Positions 19,526 through 28,404 of a stretch of DNA of 64,000 bases are shown here, piece by piece (the first letter of the stretch is position 1; each line of letters begins with the position of its first letter). Made by a program: the position numbers and the translations under genes. The notes beneath the pieces were generated by a model, which worked only from the letters and a program-made list of their open reading frames with translations, did not search any database and was not told the DNA's origin. The DNA comes from Priestia taiwanensis (GTDB lineage Bacteria > Bacillota > Bacilli > Bacillales > Bacillaceae_G): the NCBI RefSeq assembly GCF_014638355.1, contig NZ_BMFK01000002.1, positions 1-64,000 of the forward strand, in the 5' to 3' direction.

Positions 19526-20324
19526 TATCCACCATTATTTAAATCGATTTTTTACCACGACTGAATGTGATGTGACATCTAACCCGCATGGATTAGATGT
19601 CCAACTAACCATGGATATGGATAAGAAACTTATGAATCGCCCGTTCTACTGGCATTACTTAGAGAAAACAGGTGGGACTCCAAATCCAATGAAACTAAGC
19701 TTTATCACAAATCCAAACGACGTACCGGATGACATCCAAGGTGAAACAATCCATTATGGCTCCACACGACTTCATCAAATTTTCACTGTCGTGCAAGAAC
19801 TCGGTGGACATATACGCCTTTTCGAAGAAGCAAGAAACATTACGAACAACACACCACTCCATCCGTGGATTTTGCTGAACATGAAAGTATCGTATCAATG
19901 TGACAGAAAGAAAGATATACTTTATTCATTTGGTATACATCTACTTAGCGGTAGAATTATCAAGTCATTTTATGACACATTACACACGCTCTCTTTCTCA
20001 CCGAAAATACCTGATTTCTGCTTTACACTATCGCCATTTATCAAACCACAAAGCGGTATAAAGCGTATTGAAGATTTACTCACATCCATGTTAGAAAGCG
20101 AAGAACACATATGGGCAGACGAAGCCCGCAACAGGTGGGAACACGACTTACAATTATTAGAGAAGTTTTATGAAGGATTAGAGGAACTCCCAGAAAGTTA
20201 TCATATCGAGAAAAGTGCTTTGAAAGAGCAGTACGAACCGAAGATTCATATATCAGTTATAAATGGTGGATTATTTTATTTAACAGAACCGTCTACGCAA
20301 GTTTGTTTAATGAAGGAAGCATGA
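19512..20324 (+). CDS. yqhG: Conserved protein YqhG
   Basis: 270 residues, no signal peptide or membrane segment; begins QQHDIHHYLNRFF and contains NRPFYWHYLEKTGG near residue 45, conserved in Bacillus YqhG. Function unknown. GAGAGGAAG precedes ATG 19512, which overlaps the yqhH stop by 14 bases, so the two are translationally coupled and probably act together. The frame is also open back to 19494. Confidence 0.87.
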   Translation: MQQHDIHHYLNRFFTTTECDVTSNPHGLDVQLTMDMDKKLMNRPFYWHYLEKTGGTPNPMKLSFITNPNDVPDDIQGETIHYGSTRLHQIFTVVQELGGHIRLFEEARNITNNTPLHPWILLNMKVSYQCDRKKDILYSFGIHLLSGRIIKSFYDTLHTLSFSPKIPDFCFTLSPFIKPQSGIKRIEDLLTSMLESEEHIWADEARNRWEHDLQLLEKFYEGLEELPESYHIEKSALKEQYEPKIHISVINGGLFYLTEPSTQVCLMKEA

Positions 20325-20356
20325 ATAACCATTTTCAAGCTTCCTTCATCAACAAA

Positions 20357-20400
20357 AAAGAGTTAGCATAGACCATTCTATTTGTCTATGCTAACTCTTT
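20357..20400. terminator. Bidirectional terminator between yqhG and yqzE
   Basis: Perfect 17-bp stem AAAGAGTTAGCATAGAC / GTCTATGCTAACTCTTT with T-runs on both strands. Confidence 0.93.
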
Positions 20401-20416
20401 TATTGTACATATACCT

Positions 20417-20611
20417 CTATGCATCTTTCTTATCCCTATATCGTCTATACATAAGTGACATACCCAGCGGTAATACACCAAACCAACGATTTGCGAAAGC
20501 TTCTTTTTCGCTCTTCTTTACTTGGCGCTTTTGTTTACGTACTTCCTTCGGGCTATCAATATATGTGACAAATTGCTGCGTCATGTATTTGACATAATCA
20601 TTTGTTTTCAT
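20417..20611 (-). CDS. yqzE: YqzE-family small protein
   Basis: 64 residues, Lys/Arg-rich centre (KEVRKQKRQVKKSEKEAF) and a C-terminal hydrophobic patch with NRWFGVLPL. Matches Bacillus YqzE, encoded next to comG. Function unknown. It follows aroK by 35 bases and ends at a bidirectional terminator, so it may be the last gene of the comG transcript. Confidence 0.85.
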   Translation of the reverse strand: MKTNDYVKYMTQQFVTYIDSPKEVRKQKRQVKKSEKEAFANRWFGVLPLGMSLMYRRYRDKKDA

Positions 20612-20646
20612 TCTTTCACCACCATGAAAAATAGATTATACCTACA

Positions 20647-21159
20647 TTATACCCATGTTTTTTCAATCCATTCTGTTAACTGCTGGACGATTTCTTCCAC
20701 TGTTTTATCTGTTGTATTAATGATATAGTCTGCTTCTTCATAAAAAGAATGACGACTCTTGTACAATTCATTTATACGATGTACATCTGGTCCTGCGAGT
20801 GGACGTGTTGTGTCCTGTTGTAAGCGTGATAGTAGTAACTCCCAGTCACAATGTAAATATACAACATAACCTGAAGTCATCATATACTCCCGATTACACG
20901 ACTGAATAACCATTCCTCCGCCAGTCGTTATAATTGTATCCTCCTTCGGCAGAAGCTGTAATACTTCACGTTCATAACGACGGAACTGCCCCTCTCCTTC
21001 TTCAGCAAAAATATCTTTAATACTTTTTTGTTGTTGCTGCTCAATGTACTGATCTGTATCAATAACATTCATTCCTAACTCTTTACTTAACGCTTGTCCA
21101 ACTGTTGTTTTTCCAGCTCCCATAAATCCGGTCAAAAATATCGTTCGTTGTTTCTCCAT
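20647..21159 (-). CDS. aroK: Shikimate kinase
   Basis: Phosphorylates shikimate with ATP. 170 residues with Walker A GFMGAGKTT, the shikimate-binding Asp in DTDQYIE, the GGGMV motif and the lid Arg in TTRPLAGP. Starts 3 bases behind the comGG stop, so this aromatic-pathway gene is wired to the competence operon. In B. subtilis the enzyme is called AroI and lies elsewhere or nearby under different order. Confidence 0.95.
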   Translation of the reverse strand: MEKQRTIFLTGFMGAGKTTVGQALSKELGMNVIDTDQYIEQQQQKSIKDIFAEEGEGQFRRYEREVLQLLPKEDTIITTGGGMVIQSCNREYMMTSGYVVYLHCDWELLLSRLQQDTTRPLAGPDVHRINELYKSRHSFYEEADYIINTTDKTVEEIVQQLTEWIEKTWV

Positions 21160-21162
21160 TTC

Positions 21163-21540
21163 CTACTCCCTCCAATTTGTAATCTTATCCGCCTCTGGAT
21201 CGTATATATATCGTACAATATATTTCCGCTCGTTAATAGTTCGACATTCCACACGAACACGAAAAGAAGTCTCTATTAACTCTGCTTGTATATGTGCCGT
21301 CCCTTCTTGAAACTCCTTCGTATATTCTACTTTCGCACTGTTTTGTTCAACTTGTAACAATTGCTTCGCATCACTAACAGCTTGTTGCATTAAATAATCC
21401 AATTCCACTATCTCTTCGCTTTCTTTATAGAACCGTTTCTCTGTTATATACATATTTGCTTGATGAATCACAAAAAGCATAAAAATTGTTACACTTATGA
21501 CCGTCATTGGTAAAATAAACCCTCGTTCACTTCGTATCAA
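21163..21540 (-). CDS. comGG: Competence pseudopilus minor protein ComGG
   Basis: 125 residues with an N-terminal hydrophobic segment (about 8-27) after RSERGF, resembling a degenerate prepilin start, followed by a poorly conserved globular domain. Identity rests on its last place in the comG series and on length (B. subtilis 124). Start overlaps the comGF end by four bases (ATGA). Confidence 0.85.
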   Translation of the reverse strand: MIRSERGFILPMTVISVTIFMLFVIHQANMYITEKRFYKESEEIVELDYLMQQAVSDAKQLLQVEQNSAKVEYTKEFQEGTAHIQAELIETSFRVRVECRTINERKYIVRYIYDPEADKITNWRE

Positions 21541-21971
21541 CGAATCATCTCCACTGTCCCCATATGAGTAATGACTCGCTTATATACGTGCTTTGTTGTA
21601 TCCACCACTTTAATAATAATCCCTTGTTCAATCGGAATGAATCGGATTGTATCAACATGTTGTAACAACACTTCATGCCCCGCTCCGTTTACCCTTCTTC
21701 GCAACTTACCATTTTTCTTTTCATACATTATTCGTTCACCTTCTTTTCCTATAAACAACAAATCATTCGTACTCACCGTTACTTTTTGTGAGCCTCGTAA
21801 CTCCATTTGTGCTTGCTGCAAAAAAATTTCCCATTCAAACATATGTAATCCCTCCTTCTTTTGAAAATCATTGTGAAGCAATTGAATGAACAATGGAAGA
21901 AGGGACACAATTACAATTGTAATGGAGAGTGCTAATAATGATTCTAATAAAGTAAAACCTTTAGTATTCAC
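21537..21971 (-). CDS. comGF: Competence pseudopilus minor protein ComGF
   Basis: Class III prepilin-like protein: NTKGFTLLESLLALSI, cleaved before Phe by the prepilin peptidase, then one helix and a globular domain with HMFEWEIFLQQ and WEIFLQQAQMEL. The frame runs to 22022, but GTG 21971 after AAAGGAAG puts the start just before the prepilin motif, giving 144 residues and an 11-base overlap with comGE. Confidence 0.9.
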   Translation of the reverse strand: MNTKGFTLLESLLALSITIVIVSLLPLFIQLLHNDFQKKEGLHMFEWEIFLQQAQMELRGSQKVTVSTNDLLFIGKEGERIMYEKKNGKLRRRVNGAGHEVLLQHVDTIRFIPIEQGIIIKVVDTTKHVYKRVITHMGTVEMIR

Positions 21972-22281
21972 TAATCGTTCTTCCTTTCCTTTTCTTTCTG
22001 CCAAGTAAATCTGTCCATTCAATCGATATACTCACTTCATCCCAGGACACAACATACTCCACGCCATTAATGACATCTTTTTCTTCTGTAACTGCTCTGT
22101 TTAACATATATTCATGCATTTTCTCTTGTAACAACACATTCGCTGCATGTTGTGCTGTATTATTCTTTCGTTCCACTAAGAGTAACGTAAAAGCTGGTAA
22201 AATAAACGCAGTCAACAAAATGACGATACTAAAAGATATCAGTACTTCTAAAAGAGTAAAACCTTTATCTGATTTTCTCAT
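21961..22281 (-). CDS. comGE: Competence pseudopilus minor protein ComGE
   Basis: 106 residues beginning RKSDKGFTLLEVLISFSI, a typical prepilin leader and helix. ATG 22281 follows AGGTAGGG and overlaps the comGD end by 17 bases; the frame upstream of it to 22365 lies inside comGD and is ignored. Likely a minor subunit at the tip of the transformation pseudopilus. Confidence 0.88.
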   Translation of the reverse strand: MRKSDKGFTLLEVLISFSIVILLTAFILPAFTLLLVERKNNTAQHAANVLLQEKMHEYMLNRAVTEEKDVINGVEYVVSWDEVSISIEWTDLLGRKKRKGRTISEY

Positions 22282-22711
22282 AGTAGACCCTACCTCTTCC
22301 GAGTTGAAAAACCACTTTAAAACGACTACCTTTATATCCGACAAATAATGAACCAGCCCTTTCAATATTTCCAGAAGGCTTGAACACGATGGGATTTTGC
22401 ATTGTCATGACATCAACTTGAATACCATCATCATACGTACGCTTTAAAATCGTTGGACCTGCATACGAACTGCCTCTAATCTCATAATGTCCATCTCGCA
22501 GATGCACCTTCATATCTACATAATGGCTCATTGCATATTCTTGTGTATATAATAAATCAATATAAAACTGCTCCATAAAATGATCGATTTTCCTCTTATC
22601 ATATGCCGTTGAAATATTAACAAATACAAAGCTACTGACAACAGAAACAATAAATAAGACAAGAAGCATTTCTACAAAAGTAAAACCTTTATTATTGTTT
22701 ACGCTTTGCAC
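22265..22711 (-). CDS. comGD: Competence pseudopilus minor protein ComGD
   Basis: 148 residues with NNNKGFTFVEMLLVLFIVSV near the start, then a globular domain. GTG 22711, nine bases after AAGGAG, is the sensible start and overlaps comGC by 20 bases; the ATG at 22753 would add residues before the prepilin motif. Fourth gene of comG. Confidence 0.88.
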   Translation of the reverse strand: MQSVNNNKGFTFVEMLLVLFIVSVVSSFVFVNISTAYDKRKIDHFMEQFYIDLLYTQEYAMSHYVDMKVHLRDGHYEIRGSSYAGPTILKRTYDDGIQVDVMTMQNPIVFKPSGNIERAGSLFVGYKGSRFKVVFQLGRGRVYYEKIR

Positions 22712-22997
22712 CAGAGACGACTCCTTCGCTGGATATCGTAATAGTACTCCCATCTGGACATGTTGATTCTTTTACGTATTTCCCTGTTACTAATTGCTCC
22801 ATTGATGGAATTTCATTATGTTCTAGTCGGTATGCCTGTACTTGTGCCTCTACCGTTTTTATATACGCCTCACACCCTTTTTTCTCAACCGCATTTTGCT
22901 GTGTCAGTACATTTGGTATCATAATAATTAGTAGAACCGCAATAATTAGCATAACAATCATCATTTCAATCAGAGTGAATCCGTTTTCATTCTTCAT
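22692..22997 (-). CDS. comGC: Major competence pseudopilin ComGC
   Basis: 101 residues. NENGFTLIEMMIVMLII is the canonical prepilin signal cleaved by ComC before Phe; two Cys (in KKGCEAY and STCPDG) can form the intramolecular disulfide known for ComGC. Start ATG 22997 follows GGGGGAAAAGAA; an in-frame ATG at 23015 overlaps the comGB stop. Forms the filament that draws DNA to the membrane. Confidence 0.94.
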   Translation of the reverse strand: MKNENGFTLIEMMIVMLIIAVLLIIMIPNVLTQQNAVEKKGCEAYIKTVEAQVQAYRLEHNEIPSMEQLVTGKYVKESTCPDGSTITISSEGVVSGAKRKQ

Positions 22998-23014
22998 TTC
23001 TTTTCCCCCGCTCA

Positions 23015-24046
23015 TTAAATAGATCCTAATAATTGAAACATTGGGATAAGCATCGCAATGTACACCATGATGACAATAACAGCAATCGACCCATATACAA
23101 CTGGTTGAATAACTGCCATCCCAGCCTTTAATTTTTGTTCTAACTTCTCTAATAAATACTCACTATAATCTTCTAACTCGATACTTAACGTACCATTTGC
23201 TTGTCCGTGTGCAATAATATACGAAATATCTTGTTCATAATACGTTCTATTAGCCATTAACTCAGAGAAATCTCTTCCCTCCTTCAGTAACTCCATTAAC
23301 TCTTTCGCCTCTTCACGAAAGAATGTATGATGTCGTTGCTTATTCATAATCGCTAACGATTCCGTGACAGACAATCCCCCTTGAAGCAAACTGCTAAATT
23401 GGCTGGAAAAGTAATAAGTGTACATGATTCTTACAATTGTTCTTACATATGGAATTAATAATTTGTACTGTACTTGTTGTTTTTGTGGAAGCTTACAAAA
23501 GAAATAGTGGTAGTAGAGGAGAAACAAAAGAAGAAAAACAATAAAAATAACAAACATGGAAGGAAATGTACGTAGTAGAAAAAACACAACGACTGTAAAA
23601 GATGAGGTAGAAACGTTCATCGTTTCAAATAAGGTTTGAAACTGTGGCAATAAAATCATGTTAAAAAACAGAAGGATAAAAAAGAGAAACGTAACGAGGA
23701 AAAGTGGATATCGAGCTATTTTTGACAACTGCGTTTGATACGCTACTTTCTTTTGCAAAATAAGCGCTGCCCTCTTACATGCAAACGATAAATCGCCGTG
23801 ATTATGCGCATAGAAGAAGTACGCTAATACGTCACGATGAAAGTAAAGCTCCTTTAATACATCGTGTAAAGCTGCTCCTTTCTTTAATTCATCAACACTT
23901 TTCATTAGTTGTTGTTGCTCTCTCAGTGACATCTGTAGGTGTAAAAATTCTAACGCTTGTAATAACGAATATCCTTTGCCTAACAAATCACCGAGACGCT
24001 GTAAAAAAAGGGCTTGGTCTTTTAGTTTCCATATTTGCTTCTTCAT
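23015..24046 (-). CDS. comGB: Competence type IV pilus assembly membrane protein ComGB
   Basis: 343 residues of the GspF/PilC family: two cytoplasmic domains and three hydrophobic segments (about 118-142, 160-185, 318-340). GLSVTESLAIM and EEAKELMELLKEGRDFSELM are family-like. ATG 24046 overlaps the comGA stop (ATGA). It anchors the ComGA motor to the pseudopilus. Confidence 0.94.
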   Translation of the reverse strand: MKKQIWKLKDQALFLQRLGDLLGKGYSLLQALEFLHLQMSLREQQQLMKSVDELKKGAALHDVLKELYFHRDVLAYFFYAHNHGDLSFACKRAALILQKKVAYQTQLSKIARYPLFLVTFLFFILLFFNMILLPQFQTLFETMNVSTSSFTVVVFFLLRTFPSMFVIFIVFLLLFLLYYHYFFCKLPQKQQVQYKLLIPYVRTIVRIMYTYYFSSQFSSLLQGGLSVTESLAIMNKQRHHTFFREEAKELMELLKEGRDFSELMANRTYYEQDISYIIAHGQANGTLSIELEDYSEYLLEKLEQKLKAGMAVIQPVVYGSIAVIVIMVYIAMLIPMFQLLGSI

Positions 24047-25089
24047 ACCATTATCTCACCATCTGTGACATAACCTAACCCGTATGCTTTTCTCAGTAAT
24101 CGAGGTAACGTCATATACGAATACGTCACTTCTTCTCCTCTTGCTTCTCGAATCACTTGTTTTAAATTATATCCATATAATATTTCATAAACTCCAAGCC
24201 TTCTACTATCCCTCGCTTGGCAATACAATGAACATTCCTCTCCGCAATATGGACAAATGACTTTTACCAATCGTTGTGACACAATGCCTACTAACGTTTG
24301 CTCGATATCATGCAGAGAAATACCAAGTTCCATCAATCGATAAATAGCGCCCTTTGTATGATGTGTATGTAACGTGGTCAAAACAAGATGACCAGTTAAT
24401 GATGCTTGGATAGCTATTTTTGCTGTATACTCATCCCGGATTTCTCCAATCATAACGATATCAGGATCATGTCTAAGAATGGCACGTAATCCTGTTTGAA
24501 AGTTGATTCCAGCTTTCTCATTTACTTGAACCTGGATAAACGTTTCATTTCGTTGCTCAATTGGATCTTCTAGCGTAATGATATTACACGCTCGTCGTTT
24601 TGCTACTTCTTCTAATAAGGAATAAACAGTTGTCGTCTTCCCACAACCCGTTGCTCCTGTTAGAATGAGCAGGCCATGAGAATGATGTAGAAATGAAGAT
24701 AACGTATGGATACTTCGCGGAAATAAAGAAAGTTTTGTGAGGGGTGTTCGTTTGTTTTGAGGATGTATGCGGAGCACAAGGCTTTCTTCCGAGGCATTTG
24801 GTAACGTGGATAACCGAAGTTGAAGAATATCTTCTTGTAGTTGAACTGTTAATGTACCACCTTGTGGCCTACGCTGTTCTCCTATATCCATCGCCGCCAA
24901 AAATTTAAAATGTGAGATAAGGCGTCTACATAGTACTTTATCGAGCTTTTTATACAGAAGTAACTCCCCGTCTATTCTGTACTTTACCATTCCTTCATTC
25001 GCACCAATAATGAAGTGAATATCACTTGCTCGACGTCGCCATGCTTCGTTCAAAATTAAATCACTCATTTGTTCGATTGTTTCTTCCAC
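24043..25089 (-). CDS. comGA: Competence pilus assembly ATPase ComGA
   Basis: 348-residue GspE/PilB-type motor. Walker A GATGCGKTTTVYSLL, Asp box ITLEDPIE, Walker B IVMIGEIRD and His box TTLHTHHT are all present; a Cys pair CPYCGEEC near 255 may hold zinc. GTG 25089 lies after AAGGAGAGGAG. First gene of comGA-GG. A ComK box (AAAA-N5-TTTT pairs) was looked for upstream and not found. Confidence 0.96.
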   Translation of the reverse strand: MEETIEQMSDLILNEAWRRRASDIHFIIGANEGMVKYRIDGELLLYKKLDKVLCRRLISHFKFLAAMDIGEQRRPQGGTLTVQLQEDILQLRLSTLPNASEESLVLRIHPQNKRTPLTKLSLFPRSIHTLSSFLHHSHGLLILTGATGCGKTTTVYSLLEEVAKRRACNIITLEDPIEQRNETFIQVQVNEKAGINFQTGLRAILRHDPDIVMIGEIRDEYTAKIAIQASLTGHLVLTTLHTHHTKGAIYRLMELGISLHDIEQTLVGIVSQRLVKVICPYCGEECSLYCQARDSRRLGVYEILYGYNLKQVIREARGEEVTYSYMTLPRLLRKAYGLGYVTDGEIMV

Positions 25090-25248
25090 TATTACTCTCC
25101 TCTCCTTTAATGATGTACTACACCTTTATTCTATCATCGTTTTAAAGAGGAATTTATGAACTTTTTGTTAACATCTTTACAAAAAATAACATACGTCTTT
25201 TTTCTATACTATAATAACATTATCACAGTAGAAATTAGGAGAGAGAAC

Positions 25249-25953
25249 ATGAAACACACATTAAAAGTGACAAATGTATTATCCGATCCAACTAGATTCC
25301 ATATCTATCATTATGTTACAAATAAAGGCGATGAAGTAACAGTATGTGAAGTTGCAGAAGAATTCAACATTCACCCAAACGTCGCAAGATTGCACTTAAC
25401 GAAATTAACAGACGTAAATATGCTCGTATCCGAAACAAAAAAATCTGGAAAAGGTGGCAGACCAGGTAAATTTTATCGCTTATCAGAAGAACTTGTTCAA
25501 CTGACATTCCCGTACCGTGACTATCATTTACTATCCAAAATCACGTTGCAAGCACTTATGTCACTAGGTGATGCCGGTATTCAAGCTTTGTATGCGACAG
25601 GAAAAGAATTCGGCAAAACGCTAATGCAACAAGAGATTGCTTACTATGGATATGCGAAAGAAACATTAACCTTTGAACAAAAGTTCTCTATCTTAAAAAA
25701 TGCAGCAAAAAGTGCGGGCATTCAATCCGTTTTCCATACAGACGAAAACAATGATATTATCTCCTTTGAATTATGTAATTGTCCGTTCAAAGAGTGTGCC
25801 ACAGAGCACCCAGGAAATGTGTGCCAGATGCATATATCTCTTTTACGTGGAATTTTCGAAGCTTTATTTGATACTGTTTCACTAATAGAAGGGGACAATA
25901 TGATAAAAGGATGCAAATCTTGCACATATAAGGCTTTTATATCTCAGGTATAA
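25249..25953 (+). CDS. Winged-helix transcriptional regulator with C-terminal Cys cluster
   Basis: 234 residues. N-terminal ArsR/COG2345-type winged helix (about 1-80) with VCEVAEEFNIHPNVARLHL, and GGRPGKFYRL as the wing. C-terminal domain carries CNCPFKEC, a Cys in GNVCQMH and CKSCTYK; this spacing recalls SufR-like regulators that bind an iron-sulfur cluster. The frame is open from 25156, but AGGAGAGAG lies just before ATG 25249. Divergent from comGA. Target genes and cofactor are inference. Confidence 0.8.
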   Translation: MKHTLKVTNVLSDPTRFHIYHYVTNKGDEVTVCEVAEEFNIHPNVARLHLTKLTDVNMLVSETKKSGKGGRPGKFYRLSEELVQLTFPYRDYHLLSKITLQALMSLGDAGIQALYATGKEFGKTLMQQEIAYYGYAKETLTFEQKFSILKNAAKSAGIQSVFHTDENNDIISFELCNCPFKECATEHPGNVCQMHISLLRGIFEALFDTVSLIEGDNMIKGCKSCTYKAFISQV

Positions 25954-25956
25954 ATA

Positions 25957-25986
25957 TTTACAATAAACGAAAAATTACTATATAAT
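25957..25986 (+). promoter_or_regulatory. Putative sigma-A promoter of yqgY
   Basis: TTTACA (25957-25962), 18-base spacer, TATAAT (25981-25986); the yqgY ATG lies 43 bases beyond. It starts right after the upstream regulator's stop codon. Confidence 0.65.
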
Positions 25987-26029
25987 GAAAAAGGGATTGC
26001 TATAAGTTCAACAAAAAGGGGGGATACTC

Positions 26030-26266
26030 ATGGATCGTATGTTTCGAGTATTAGGATTTTGGACTGGTATCTTTGCAATCATGTTTTATATAGGGGGGAT
26101 GTATGATACTGCTCTAGTTTTCCTTGGTCAAACAGGTTTCTTCGTTCTATTGAGTTACTTAAAATTAACAGAACGCATGTATATTTATGTGTTCGGTGCT
26201 TATTTAACGGTATTTTTCATTGGATTTACGTATTATACAACTTTCTTCATGACAACTGGTCATTAA
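26030..26266 (+). CDS. yqgY: DUF2626 membrane protein YqgY
   Basis: 78 residues, three hydrophobic segments, begins DRMFRVLGFWTGIFAIMFY, the DUF2626 signature. AAGGGGGG precedes ATG 26030. Function unknown; own promoter and a shared terminator make it a single-gene unit. Confidence 0.88.
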   Translation: MDRMFRVLGFWTGIFAIMFYIGGMYDTALVFLGQTGFFVLLSYLKLTERMYIYVFGAYLTVFFIGFTYYTTFFMTTGH

Positions 26267-26270
26267 GAGC

Positions 26271-26302
26271 AAAAAAAGGTAGCGATGACGCTACCTTTTT
26301 TT
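26271..26302. terminator. Bidirectional terminator between yqgY and the methyltransferase gene
   Basis: Perfect 14-bp stem AAAAAAAGGTAGCG / CGCTACCTTTTTTT with loop ATGA. Confidence 0.95.
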
Positions 26303-26304
26303 CG

Positions 26305-27396
26305 TTATGATGGCATGTATGTATTAATTGATACATTCATATTTTTCTGTTGAAGCATCACTCGAAAATAAGGACTCATTCCATCTGACATAACAAGTGA
26401 ACGGATCGCTCTATTTCGTTTACTCGCTTCTGAGAATGGATTTGAGTCATGGTGTTCTTGCAGATACTGCAAAATACCAATACGAAGCAAGAAATCACGC
26501 TGATTCCATTCCCCTATATATGTTAATCCAACTCGATTTCCTTCTTCTTTCAGCATATCTATATGAATATGTGTCGTCAAATCCATCTCACCTAGATGTA
26601 AAAGCGGATTTGTCACCATTTGATGTTTATAATAGCCACGTAAACTTCCGTCACGATGATACGGTTGTTGCCACTCTTCAAATGTATATCCATAATCAAT
26701 CGTCATCACAAGACTCTTCGAAATATACCTACTCAATTTCTGAATATATTTCTCCATTAACAACGGAATTTCAAAGCGTTGTCCCTCTTCCAATTCAATA
26801 TGATACGTATGCAAATAAGCGCTAATTTCTGGATGCTCTAGCTTTTTCGGTATCTCTATGAATTCTTGCTGTTCATTGAATGAAATCATTATTTCATATA
26901 GATTCCCATTACGTTTCTCAATCACATGAACAGGAAACGCATCAAACAACTCATTTGAGAAGACAAACCCTTCTATCTCTGTTGATAATTCTTCTAATGA
27001 ACTATATTGAATAACTTCTTCTCCTAGTCGCTCTCGTTGCAACTGACGATGATGAGGACTCGTTTCAATAATGATATATGTTAGCCTTTCATCCGTTAAT
27101 CTCTTCCATTCTTGAACAAAATCGAAGGCAAACTTTCCTGTTCCACCTCCAATTTCACATACAACAGGAGGAAGAAGTCCATCCTGCACAACCTTATAAA
27201 AGAAACGTGCAATCATTTGGGCAAATACACCCGACACATTACTTGTCGTAATAAAATCCCCAGATGCCCCTATTTTCGTACACTCTTTGTTGTAGTAACC
27301 AAGCGTTGGATGATATAACACATGCCCCATATATTCTTCATATGTTATAGCACCTTTCTCCTCTATGATCCCTTGTAGTACCTCTTGTATCTTCAT
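26305..27396 (-). CDS. MidA/NDUFAF7-type SAM-dependent methyltransferase
   Basis: 363 residues of the PF02636 family. N-terminal LYHPTLGYYN and GDFITTSNVSGVFAQ, the SAM-binding VCEIGGGTGKFAFD, VFSNELFDAFPVHV and the MTIDYGYT segment are typical. Eukaryotic members methylate an arginine of respiratory complex I; the bacterial substrate is not known. Starts 4 bases behind the yqgX stop, so co-transcribed. Confidence 0.88.
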   Translation of the reverse strand: MKIQEVLQGIIEEKGAITYEEYMGHVLYHPTLGYYNKECTKIGASGDFITTSNVSGVFAQMIARFFYKVVQDGLLPPVVCEIGGGTGKFAFDFVQEWKRLTDERLTYIIIETSPHHRQLQRERLGEEVIQYSSLEELSTEIEGFVFSNELFDAFPVHVIEKRNGNLYEIMISFNEQQEFIEIPKKLEHPEISAYLHTYHIELEEGQRFEIPLLMEKYIQKLSRYISKSLVMTIDYGYTFEEWQQPYHRDGSLRGYYKHQMVTNPLLHLGEMDLTTHIHIDMLKEEGNRVGLTYIGEWNQRDFLLRIGILQYLQEHHDSNPFSEASKRNRAIRSLVMSDGMSPYFRVMLQQKNMNVSINTYMPS

Positions 27397-27400
27397 TTAT

Positions 27401-28024
27401 TTACACGTATGGATTATTCATTTTTTCAAAACCAATTGTTGTTTCTGGGCCATGACCATTATAAACAATTGTTTCTTCTGGTAACACGTATAATTTATCT
27501 TGAATACTCTCTTGCAACGTGTCAAAGCTTCCACCTGGTAAATCTGTTCGCCCAACTCCACTATAGAAGAGAATATCCCCTGAGAAGATTGCATTTGCTT
27601 CTTTCAAGTAATAGGTCACACTTCCTGGTGAATGACCTGGTGTATGAAGCACATCCAATACGAAATCACCAATTGTTAAAGTCATCTCTTCCTTCATCAC
27701 CTCATCGGCATCTTTCATAACAACAGGAGGTAAACCGAAGAAAGCAGAACCATTATATTTCGGATTCCCCAACCATTCTTGTTCATACTCATGAACATAG
27801 ACAGGGATATTCCAAGCTTGACGCACATCGTCTACCGCTCCAATATGATCAAAGTGAGCGTGTGTTAATAGGATAGCAAGTGGCTTCAATTCATTCTCTC
27901 GTATATATCGATTCACACGTCTTCCTTCGTCACCTGGATCGACAATAATACATTCTTTTTTATCATTGCTTATAATATAGGCATTCGTTTGAATTGGGCC
28001 TAATGACATCGTTTTGATTTTCAT
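27401..28024 (-). CDS. yqgX: Metallo-beta-lactamase-fold hydrolase YqgX
   Basis: 207 residues of the glyoxalase II-like family: zinc motif LTHAHFDHIGA, VLHTPGHSPGS, FSGDILF and YNGHGPETTIG give all metal ligands. Probably a hydroxyacylglutathione hydrolase-like enzyme acting on bacillithiol conjugates, by analogy. GTTGGAGG before ATG 28024 sets the start over an upstream in-frame ATG at 28063. Confidence 0.9.
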   Translation of the reverse strand: MKIKTMSLGPIQTNAYIISNDKKECIIVDPGDEGRRVNRYIRENELKPLAILLTHAHFDHIGAVDDVRQAWNIPVYVHEYEQEWLGNPKYNGSAFFGLPPVVMKDADEVMKEEMTLTIGDFVLDVLHTPGHSPGSVTYYLKEANAIFSGDILFYSGVGRTDLPGGSFDTLQESIQDKLYVLPEETIVYNGHGPETTIGFEKMNNPYV

Positions 28025-28180
28025 TTCGTTTCCTCCAACACTTCTTTTTCTTTTATCATACAAAAGAACCGTCTTATTTGCATCCTTCCAACTCGACTTT
28101 TTTCTCTAAACTAGATAGAATAGTAGTGAATATCCTATTCTCTAACATACATAGGAGGAAAAAGACAAGGGGGATGTATG

Positions 28181-28354
28181 ATGGGATTAGTTATTATTTT
28201 AGCACTTGTTACTGTTCTTAGCTTAGTAGGTACACTTAAAACGCTAAAAGACAAAAACTTCATCGGCGCTGGCTTTGGATTTGCAAGCGTTGTAACATTT
28301 GGCTGGTTCGTAATTATGACTGTATTAAACAACGGTTATCCGCCAACACATTAA
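28181..28354 (+). CDS. yqgW: DUF2759 small membrane protein YqgW
   Basis: 57 residues with two hydrophobic helices (about 2-18 and 28-47) and the family end VLNNGYPP. AAGGGGGA precedes tandem ATGs at 28178 and 28181; the second gives better spacing. Function unknown. Divergent from yqgX as in B. subtilis. A 65-residue leftward frame here is its shadow. Confidence 0.85.
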   Translation: MGLVIILALVTVLSLVGTLKTLKDKNFIGAGFGFASVVTFGWFVIMTVLNNGYPPTH

Positions 28355-28360
28355 TCACAC

Positions 28361-28400
28361 AAAAAATGCTAGTGAAGTAACTCCTTCACTAGCATTTTTT
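28361..28400. terminator. Bidirectional terminator between yqgW and the peptide-binding protein gene
   Basis: 17-bp perfect stem AAAAAATGCTAGTGAAG / CTTCACTAGCATTTTTT. Confidence 0.95.
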
Positions 28401-28404
28401 ACAT

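Noticed and set aside
25090..25248. ComK box ahead of comGA
   Set aside because: No pair of AAAA-N5-TTTT boxes at allowed spacing was found; only loose A- and T-runs.
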